64,000 bases of DNA from Chromobacterium alkanivorans. Its GTDB lineage: Bacteria > Pseudomonadota > Gammaproteobacteria > Burkholderiales > Chromobacteriaceae. Position 1 is the stretch's first letter; each line of letters starts with the position of its first letter. The notes beneath the pieces are model-generated. The model had not been told where the DNA came from and did no database searches. It saw only the letters and a program-made list of their open reading frames with translations. A program made the position numbers and the translations under genes. Below are positions 55,516-61,978 of this stretch, in pieces. The DNA lies in contig NZ_JAFHKL010000006.1 in assembly GCF_016937655.1 (NCBI RefSeq), positions 1 to 64,000 of the forward strand, in the 5' to 3' direction.

Positions 55516-55884
55516 ATGCGACTTCCTTTTCTCCCGGTTTCCCATCAAACACTGGATGTCTTGATCCCGCGCTATTTGAACGCGCCGCAAGCCAAGGAAG
55601 CCAGTGCGCTGGCCAAGGTATTGACAGCCTGCTCCAACCAGGCCTTGGAACGCGGTTGTTACGCCAATCTTAGCGCCTTGCGCGATGCCATCGCCGCCGA
55701 GATCAAGCCGCTGTCGACGAGTTTTAGCCATAGAAACCTGAGATTGAATACCGAGCTGCAAGTGGCGCTCAAGGGCGTAAAGCAGCGCATCGCCGGCGAG
55801 CAAGCCCACCTCCGTCAGCAGCCCAGTTATACGGCCTATTCGGACTCTGTGCGCCGTTTGCTGGGGGAGAAGGCGAGCGCTTAA
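55516..55884 (+). CDS. Small helical hypothetical protein
   Basis: 122 residues: MRLPFLPVSHQTLDVLIPRY, then predicted helices (AKEASALAKVLTACSNQALE, LQVALKGVKQRIAGEQAHLR). No signal peptide or membrane segment. AGGAAA lies 6-7 nt before the ATG. I do not recognise the family. It precedes an exported OB-fold protein on the same strand. Confidence 0.7.
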   Translation: MRLPFLPVSHQTLDVLIPRYLNAPQAKEASALAKVLTACSNQALERGCYANLSALRDAIAAEIKPLSTSFSHRNLRLNTELQVALKGVKQRIAGEQAHLRQQPSYTAYSDSVRRLLGEKASA

Positions 55885-55944
55885 GTTTGGGTTAAGCCGG
55901 CGCTGTTCTAATGGCGCTGTAAACCAACACCTAGGAGCCACCTC

Positions 55945-56289
55945 ATGAAAGCCATCACCGTTCTGCTCGCCGCCGCGCTGTCCCTGCCCTTCGCCGCCCA
56001 GGCTGAGTTCGCCGGCCCCGGCGTGCCGGCCGCCGTCACCACCGTTGCCGCCGCGCAGAAAGCCGCCGACGACACCCCTGTAACCCTGGAAGGCAAGATC
56101 GTCCGTCAGATCGACCACAAGCGCTACGAATTCCGCGACGCCACCGGCACCATGACGGTGAAGATCAGCCAGAAACGCCTGCCGGCGAAAAAGTTCGACC
56201 AGAACAGCAAGCTGCGCATCGTCGGCGAAGTGGACAAGGAACTGACCTCCACAAAGGTGGACGCCAAGCTGGTGGAAGTGCTGCCGTAA
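55945..56289 (+). CDS. YgiW/BOF-family exported OB-fold protein
   Basis: 114 residues. Signal peptide MKAITVLLAAALSLPFAAQA, then the BOF domain: DTPVTLEGKIVRQIDHKRYE, FRDATGTMTVKISQKRLPAK, LRIVGEVDKELTSTKVDAKL. These periplasmic proteins (NirD/YgiW/YdeI family) are linked to stress tolerance in Enterobacteria. AGGAG precedes the ATG. Followed by a hairpin shared with the convergent gene. Confidence 0.9.
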   Translation: MKAITVLLAAALSLPFAAQAEFAGPGVPAAVTTVAAAQKAADDTPVTLEGKIVRQIDHKRYEFRDATGTMTVKISQKRLPAKKFDQNSKLRIVGEVDKELTSTKVDAKLVEVLP

Positions 56290-56311
56290 ACCGCTTTCTC
56301 CTTGAAAGCAA

Positions 56312-56346
56312 ACGGGCCCGGCGCTGCGCTAGCAGACCGGGCCCGT
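56312..56346. terminator. Hairpin between convergent genes
   Basis: ACGGGCCCGG/CCGGGCCCGT, 10-bp perfect stem with a 15-nt loop, between the BOF-protein gene and the reverse Tpx-like gene. The U tracts are weak. Confidence 0.6.
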
Positions 56347-56365
56347 GTTGTATGCCTGGGCGAAT

Positions 56366-56956
56366 TTATTGCGACGGCCCCTCGTCCTTCAATTGTTCCT
56401 CGTGCTCAAGCTCTTGCTGCGCCTCCAGCGCCTGCTCCTCGGCCTCGCGCAGCAAATGGTTGATCTTGTCGAAGTCGAACAGATCCTGGGTGTTGCGCAG
56501 CCGCTCGGCGTAATGAATGATGTTGGCGCCGTCGGCCAGCAGCAGGGCCGGCGCGGTATAGCCGCTGAGCGGATATTCGCGGATCAATACCCCGTAATGC
56601 TTGTGGAAATCCCGGCCGCGCAGCGTGGACAGCAGGGTGACGTGGGGCAGGCCGTGCTCGCGCCGGGCGCGCGCCAGCGAAGACGGCGAGTCCACGGTGA
56701 TCACCACCAGGCTGATTTGCGGCCAGCGCTCCAGAAAGCGCCGCGTTTCCTGCAGCAGGTATTGGCCGCCATGCTCGTACTCGTCCAGCGACAGCAGGGT
56801 CAGAATCAGTTTGGGCACGCCGCCCAGACCCTCCAGCGCCACGTCCTGCTTGCCGTCGCCCACCAGCATGAAGCTGGGCAGGTAAGCGCCCACCTCCGGG
56901 AAGTCCCCCTCCACCGGCAACAGTTCATCGCCGTATTGCAACATGAAGTCGCTCAT
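56366..56956 (-). CDS. Cysteine-free thiol-peroxidase (Tpx) homologue
   Basis: 196 residues. It follows the Tpx fold closely: GDFPEVGAYLPSFMLVGDGK, LILTLLSLDEYEHGGQYLLQ, ISLVVITVDSPSSLARARRE, LPHVTLLSTLRGRDFHKHYG, YPLSGYTAPALLLAD. Where Tpx has the peroxidatic DTxxC and the resolving RFC, this protein has DEYEHGG and RAR, and it contains no Cys at all. It cannot work as a thiol peroxidase, and may be a binding or regulatory protein. A Glu/Gln-rich tail (REAEEQALEAQQELEHEEQL) adds a possible coiled coil. Confidence 0.85.
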   Translation of the reverse strand: MSDFMLQYGDELLPVEGDFPEVGAYLPSFMLVGDGKQDVALEGLGGVPKLILTLLSLDEYEHGGQYLLQETRRFLERWPQISLVVITVDSPSSLARARREHGLPHVTLLSTLRGRDFHKHYGVLIREYPLSGYTAPALLLADGANIIHYAERLRNTQDLFDFDKINHLLREAEEQALEAQQELEHEEQLKDEGPSQ

Positions 56957-57031
56957 TCTCGTCTCCCTATGCCCATTCTTCTATCGTGGACCACGCGGCG
57001 GCAAAAGCAAGCCGCCGCTGTGCCGTGAGCA

Positions 57032-57058
57032 TAAAAAAAGCCTGCGTTGACGCAGGCT
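57032..57058 (-). terminator. Terminator downstream of the GNAT gene
   Basis: On the reverse strand AGCCTGCG-TCAA-CGCAGGCT is followed by T7. Confidence 0.87.
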
Positions 57059-57090
57059 CTAAGGGCTGTGAAAACAAAAGCTTAGGCGTA

Positions 57091-57864
57091 TTACAGATCC
57101 TTGCGCATGATCACCAGGTCTTGCCACACGCGGTTGCCGTCGTCGCCGGTCCGGTGCCGCAACAGGGGCACGATGGTGTGGATGACGCGAAAACCCTGGC
57201 GCTCGTAGAAACGGCCGGCGGTCTGGGTGCCGAGGTTGACGCGGGCGACGCCCTGTTCGCTCAGGTAGCGCCAGACGGCGGCGGCCACCTGGCTGCCGGT
57301 GCCCGCGGGTGCGTCGTCGCGAGCGACCACGGTGGCGATATAGGCGCAACGCTCGCCGTTTTGCTCCGATACCGATCCGGACATGCCGGCCAGCAGTTCG
57401 CCTGCCTCGTCTTCCAGCTTGAACACGAAGCTGGGCTGGATTTTCTCGTCCATCTCGTTGACCGCTTCCAGGTAGAAGACGCCGACGCCGTCGTCACGCC
57501 ATTCGCGCGCGTAGCCGCGCGTGTTGTCTGGGCCTGCCGGCATGTCGATGATTTCTTCCCGATAGCCGGCCGCCGTCAGCGGGCCGCCCAGCGCATCGCC
57601 ATAGGTGGTGAGGATGGCGACGCGCGCGAACGGACGCCCGCGGGAGGCTTCGGCCGCGCGGATGCGCGCGTCCAGATAGGCCGCGGGGCTGTCCAGAAGC
57701 TCGCTCAGCGCTTCCGGATATTCGACGGTGATGTCGGGATTGAAGCCGAACTCGCGTTCCCGTTCGATCAGAATGGCGAACAGCGCCTGTTGCTCGTCGC
57801 GCAAGCGCTGTTGCGAGGCGGAACTGCGGTCGAGAAGAGTCGAGGTGAAAGAGGTGTTGGGCAT
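57091..57864 (-). CDS. GNAT-family N-acetyltransferase
   Basis: 257 residues from the ATG at 57864 (MPNTSFTSTLLDRSSASQQR); a start at 57897 adds residues of no clear value. The C-terminal half has the GNAT pattern: YIATVVARDDAPAGTGSQVA, LGTQTAGRFYERQGFRVIHT. The N-terminal 110 residues (FAILIEREREFGFNPDITVE) are a separate extension. Substrate unknown. It is monocistronic with its own terminator. Confidence 0.8.
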   Translation of the reverse strand: MPNTSFTSTLLDRSSASQQRLRDEQQALFAILIEREREFGFNPDITVEYPEALSELLDSPAAYLDARIRAAEASRGRPFARVAILTTYGDALGGPLTAAGYREEIIDMPAGPDNTRGYAREWRDDGVGVFYLEAVNEMDEKIQPSFVFKLEDEAGELLAGMSGSVSEQNGERCAYIATVVARDDAPAGTGSQVAAAVWRYLSEQGVARVNLGTQTAGRFYERQGFRVIHTIVPLLRHRTGDDGNRVWQDLVIMRKDL

Positions 57865-57993
57865 GGGGACGCAATCCTGCGAGAGAGTAAAGAACAATAC
57901 GCCCTTCCTCTACGATTCCGGGCGCGGGAGCGGGAATTCTAGCACGGGGGCGGCGGCGGAGGAGAGGCAGGGGGCCGTCTTCCCGTCATGCAA

Positions 57994-58020
57994 TGAAAAA
58001 TACCCCTCGAAAGGGGTATT
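57994..58020 (-). terminator. dctA terminator
   Basis: On the reverse strand AATACCCCT-TTCG-AGGGGTATT ends in TTTTTC, 59 bases after the dctA stop. Confidence 0.87.
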
Positions 58021-58078
58021 CGTGTAGGCCTTGCAAGCCCCGGGAAGCGGAATGCGCGTCGGCATCCCGGGGGCGGGA

Positions 58079-59407
58079 TCAGCGCGCCTGCATCGCCGGT
58101 TCCGGCGCGATGTCCGGCTGGGCGCCGGTTTCGGCCGGCAGCACCGGTTCGCCCGCCAGCACGCGGCGCATGCGCTCTTCGTCCAGCGCCTTCTCCCAGC
58201 GCGCCACCACGATGGTGGCCACGCCGTTGCCGATCAGATTGGTGATGGCGCGGGCTTCGGACATGAAGCGGTCGATGCCGATCAGCAGCGCCAGGCCGGA
58301 CACCGGCAGCTTGCCGCCCAGCGTCGCCAGCGTGGCGGCCAGAGTGATGAAGCCGCCGCCGGTCACCGCCGCCGCGCCCTTGGACGTCAGCAGCAGCACG
58401 CCCAGCAGGCCCAGCTCCTCCGCCAGCGTCAGGTCCACATTGGTGGCCTGGGCGATGAAGATGGCGGCCATGGTCAGATAGATGGAGGTGCCGTCCAGGT
58501 TGAAGGAGTAGCCGGTGGGAATCACCATGCCCACCACCGGTTTGGAGCAGCCCAGGTTTTCCAGCTTCTTCATGATGCCCGGCAGCGCGGATTCGGACGA
58601 GGACGTGCCCAGCACCAGCAGCAGCTCTTCCTTGATGTAGACCAGGAAGCGCCACAGGCTGAAGCCGTTGAGCTTGGCGATGGTGCCCAGCACTACGAAG
58701 ACGAAGGCGAAACAGGTCAGGTAGACGCAGAGCATCAGGAAGCCCAACTGCTTGAGCGAGCCGACGCCGTATTTGCCTATGGTGAAGGCCATCGCGCCGA
58801 AGGCGCCGATGGGAGCCAGCTTCATCAGCATATTGATCACGCCGAACAAAGCATGGGAGAACTCGTCCAGGATGTGGACGATGGTCTTGCCGTTGTCGCC
58901 CATCTTGGTCAAGGCCAGGCCCAGCAGCACCGAGAAGGTCAGCACCTGCAGGATTTCACCGTTGGCGAAAGCGCCCACCACCGTGTCCGGGATGATGTGC
59001 ATCAGGAAATCGATGCTGCTCATCTCCTTGGCGTTGGCCGCGTACTTGGCCACCGAATGCGCGTCCAGCGTGCTGGGGTCCACATTGAGGCCGGCGCCCG
59101 GCTTGAGCACGTTCACCACCACCAGACCGATCACCAGCGCCAGCGTGGTGACGGCTTCGAAGTAGAACAGCGCCTTGACGCCCACGCGGCCCACTTCCTT
59201 CATATCGCCCATCTTGGCGATGCCCACCACCACGGTGGCGAAGATGATGGGAGCGATCATCATCTTGATCAGTTTGATGAAGGCGTCGCCCAGCGGCTTC
59301 ATCTTCGCGCCCAGGTCGGGAACGAAGGCTCCGAGCATCACGCCGAGGAAAATGGCCAGCAGCACCTGGAAATACAGGCGCTGGTAAAGAGGGGTTTTGG
59401 TTTGCAT
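58079..59407 (-). CDS. dctA: DctA, C4-dicarboxylate:cation symporter
   Basis: 442 residues. DAACS-family transporter: [40 protein letters not shown], the Ser-rich hairpin [20 protein letters not shown], and [20 protein letters not shown]. It imports succinate, fumarate and malate. It is monocistronic; no dctBD pair is adjacent. The 295 bases upstream contain no gene. Confidence 0.95.
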   Translation of the reverse strand: MQTKTPLYQRLYFQVLLAIFLGVMLGAFVPDLGAKMKPLGDAFIKLIKMMIAPIIFATVVVGIAKMGDMKEVGRVGVKALFYFEAVTTLALVIGLVVVNVLKPGAGLNVDPSTLDAHSVAKYAANAKEMSSIDFLMHIIPDTVVGAFANGEILQVLTFSVLLGLALTKMGDNGKTIVHILDEFSHALFGVINMLMKLAPIGAFGAMAFTIGKYGVGSLKQLGFLMLCVYLTCFAFVFVVLGTIAKLNGFSLWRFLVYIKEELLLVLGTSSSESALPGIMKKLENLGCSKPVVGMVIPTGYSFNLDGTSIYLTMAAIFIAQATNVDLTLAEELGLLGVLLLTSKGAAAVTGGGFITLAATLATLGGKLPVSGLALLIGIDRFMSEARAITNLIGNGVATIVVARWEKALDEERMRRVLAGEPVLPAETGAQPDIAPEPAMQAR

Positions 59408-59702
59408 CGTGATCCCTGTGGCGTTGTCCGCTCCAGCCGCGCCTCCCGGAAAGCCGGGCGGGCCGAAGTCGTTTATGCGATCGAAAGGCAGGCTCTTATT
59501 GGCCCATGAGGCGGGATGCTAACAAGAGGAGGCGCGGCGACGAATTGCCGATATCCCTATGCGGGATAACCCCAACACGAACCAAATCGCCTCTGTCGCC
59601 GTTGCGGCGCGGCGGTTTGGGCGGATGTCCGCGCCGCATCCGGGCCGCCAGCTTCTATGCTTGGAAGACGCATCGTCGGAATCGCGCGGGAGGCTTGCCG
59701 CC

Positions 59703-60428
59703 ATGAAGTCAGCATTTGTTCACGTCGCCCTGCTGTTGGGCGCGCTCTCCGTCGGTGTCCGGGCGGAGTCGACATCGCCCCGCCTCCGTTTGCTGACCGA
59801 GGATTATCCGCCGTTCAACATCGCGCTGGAGGAGGGCAAGATCGGCGGCCTGTCCACCGACATCCTGCGCGAACTGTTCCAGCGCGCCGGCATTCCGTAC
59901 AGCATGGAACTGCTGCCCTGGCTGCGCGCCTACGCCATCGCGCAGCAGGAGAGCAATAGCTGCGTTTACTCGACCTCGCGCACGCAGAGCCGGGAAAGTC
60001 AGTTCAAATGGGTGGGGCCCCTGGTCAGCAATTCCTGGAGCCTGTTCGCCGGCCCCCACAGCCCGGCCGGCGTGGCCACGCTGGAGGGCGCGCGCGGCTA
60101 CACCATAGGCAGCTACAAAGGCTCGGGCATGTCGCAGTATCTGGCCGATCTGGGCTTCAAACTGGACCTGGCGAGAGCGGACGATTTGAACGCCAAGAAG
60201 CTGGTGGCCGGCCATATCGATTTCTGGGCCAGCGGCGAGTTCAGCGGCGCTTATATCGCCGCCGCCAACCGTCTGCCCGTCCGCCTGCTGTTCAGCTTCA
60301 ACACGGTGCAGATGTATCTGGCCTGCAATCCGGGGCTGGATGAGCGCATCGTGCAGAAACTCAACAAGACGCTAAGCAATATGCAGCGCGACGGCGTGGT
60401 GGACGCGCTGCGCAAGCATTACCGCTAG
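59703..60428 (+). CDS. Periplasmic amino-acid-type solute-binding protein (SBP_bac_3-like)
   Basis: 241 residues from the ATG at 59703, which has GGGAGG about 9 nt upstream; the frame is open further but without a suitable start. Signal peptide MKSAFVHVALLLGALSVGVRA, then RLLTEDYPPFNIALEEGKIG and GGLSTDILRELFQRAGIPYS, typical of family 3 binding proteins. No ABC permease or ATPase is near, so it may be an orphan receptor or serve a distant system. Confidence 0.88.
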   Translation: MKSAFVHVALLLGALSVGVRAESTSPRLRLLTEDYPPFNIALEEGKIGGLSTDILRELFQRAGIPYSMELLPWLRAYAIAQQESNSCVYSTSRTQSRESQFKWVGPLVSNSWSLFAGPHSPAGVATLEGARGYTIGSYKGSGMSQYLADLGFKLDLARADDLNAKKLVAGHIDFWASGEFSGAYIAAANRLPVRLLFSFNTVQMYLACNPGLDERIVQKLNKTLSNMQRDGVVDALRKHYR

Positions 60429-60456
60429 CCCGGGGCCATGCGGACGAGCGCGCCGC

Positions 60457-61059
60457 TCAATGGAATTGCTTGATGTAGGACGCCACGCCGCCCAACAGCA
60501 TCTCGATCGAGATCGCCGTCAGCACCAGGCCCATCAGCCGCTCCAGCGCGGTGATCGCCTGCTCGCCCAGCAGTTTCTGCAGCTTGCCGGAAAACAGGAA
60601 CACCAGCAGCGTCACCAGCATGCAGATGGTCAAGGCGCCCAGCCATTCCAGCATCCGCTCCGGTTCGCGGGTGGACATCAGCAGCACGGTGGCCATCGCC
60701 GACGGGCCGGCGATCAAGGGCACGGCAATCGGCACGATGAAGGGCTCGCCGTGCATCTTGTCGCCGCCGAACACGCTGCCCTCGCCGGGGAAGATCATCT
60801 TGATGGCGATCAGGAACAGGATCACGCCGCCGGCCACCCGCATCGAATCATCGGTCAGATGCATCAGGTCCAGGAAGTTGCGGCCAAAGAACATGAAGGC
60901 GGACAGCACCAGGAAGGCGATCAGGCATTCGCGGTAGACCACGCGGCGGCGGCGTTCCGGCTTGACCTGCTTGAGCGCGGCGATGAATAGCGGAATATTG
61001 CCCAGCGGATCGGTGATCAGGATCAGCAGGACGGTGGCGGACAGGAAAGAGGTTTGCAT
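60457..61059 (-). CDS. MarC/YhgN-family inner-membrane protein
   Basis: 200 residues with six helices: LSATVLLILITDPLGNIPLF with the family DPxGNxP motif, AGGVILFLIAIKMIFPGEGS, VPLIAGPSAMATVLLM. MarC-type proteins are not transporters of known substrate; earlier claims of a role in multiple antibiotic resistance were not upheld. It converges with the solute-binding protein gene, 28 bases apart. Confidence 0.92.
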   Translation of the reverse strand: MQTSFLSATVLLILITDPLGNIPLFIAALKQVKPERRRRVVYRECLIAFLVLSAFMFFGRNFLDLMHLTDDSMRVAGGVILFLIAIKMIFPGEGSVFGGDKMHGEPFIVPIAVPLIAGPSAMATVLLMSTREPERMLEWLGALTICMLVTLLVFLFSGKLQKLLGEQAITALERLMGLVLTAISIEMLLGGVASYIKQFH

Positions 61060-61253
61060 GGTGTGTGCTTGCAGCGTTGTAGGGTAACGATGGCGCGCAG
61101 GCCTTGTGGGTAGGCTCTGGTTTTTAAGCGCGCGTCCGGGCGGGATTATCTCATGGAGATGCCGAATGGGTTAGTCCGGATTGCGACGGTTTTATTCGTT
61201 TGGCCTGCTTCTCAGTCCTGCCCGCCAGACCGGGCCGGCGGGCGTGGACGAGC

Positions 61254-61568
61254 TCAGCTCAGTTCCTGCAACTGCCGATAGCTTTGCTGCAAGCGGCGGG
61301 TGAAGGGTTCGAGCAGGCAATACGCCTGCTCTCGGTCCAGATGCTCGATCTCGGACTGATCCAGCAGCGTCAGCAGCCCGGCCAGCGCGCTGCTGATCTG
61401 GCCCAGTTCCAGCGAGGCGGCGTGACAGCTGTCGTGGAGGTATTGGCTGCAATGCGTCAGCCGTTTCCATTCGGATTCGAGAATGGGCGGCGCGTCTTGG
61501 CGCAGGCACTGCGCGCGCAGTTGCTGGATCAGGCGGTCTAGTTCAATGAAGCTGGGGATGGGATTCAT
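61254..61568 (-). CDS. Small helical protein, translationally coupled to a 26-codon frame
   Basis: 104 residues: MNPIPSFIELDRLIQQLRAQ, ILESEWKRLTHCSQYLHDSC, EHLDREQAYCLLEPFTRRLQ. All-helical, with three Cys, no signal peptide or membrane segment. It resembles small DUF proteins known from Burkholderiales and Neisseriales, but I cannot name the family. Its ATG overlaps the TGA of the short frame just upstream (ATGA), so translation is probably coupled. Confidence 0.72.
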   Translation of the reverse strand: MNPIPSFIELDRLIQQLRAQCLRQDAPPILESEWKRLTHCSQYLHDSCHAASLELGQISSALAGLLTLLDQSEIEHLDREQAYCLLEPFTRRLQQSYRQLQELS

Positions 61569-61645
61569 GGCTGCGCCTCCTGAACCGGGGCGCGGGCTGG
61601 CGTGTCGCAGGGCGGGGGATAGCTGAACAAGGGTAGAACCAACAT
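61565..61645 (-). CDS. Putative 26-residue leader peptide
   Basis: AAAAAGGAGCG stands 6 nt before an ATG at 61645, starting a 26-codon frame (MLVLPLFSYPPPCDTPARAP) whose TGA overlaps the ATG of the next gene. The peptide is Pro-rich (8 of 26) with a hydrophobic start. Proline runs such as PPP can stall ribosomes, so this could be a regulatory leader; that is inference. Confidence 0.5.
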   Translation of the reverse strand: MLVLPLFSYPPPCDTPARAPVQEAQP

Positions 61646-61978
61646 GGGGAACGCTCCTTTTTCGTGGTTCGCCTGCGGGCTCGCTGCTAAACGGGCTGGC
61701 AGGCGCGTGACGAGGTTAGCAGACCGGGAAAAAGGGAACCGGCAGGCACTAGGCCTCCCCGCCACGGCCCGCCGGATGGCAAGACAATGGCTTTCCGGGC
61801 GCGGCTGCATCTGCAGCGGCACCCGCCCTAATTCCAAATTGGCTGCTAAGCCCAAGCGCCGCTAAGTGAAGCGGCACGCGGCGATTGTTGCCGAAGGGGA
61901 TGGCGGGGTCAAGCGGGGAGGGGTGTACCATAAAAAACGGCGAGCCATGGCTCGCCGTTTTGCTGTCCGCGCGATTGC
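61646..61978. other. Intergenic region between the leader frame and rlmL
   Basis: 333 bases without a convincing gene. It holds the SD of the leader frame at the left, an unassigned promoter, and the rlmL terminator hairpin near 61932-61960. Confidence 0.5.
61932..61960. terminator. rlmL terminator (bidirectional)
   Basis: AAACGGCGAGCC/GGCTCGCCGTTT, 12-bp stem with an AT loop, flanked by T6 on the reverse strand and TTTT on the forward strand, 18 bases after the rlmL stop. Confidence 0.9.
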
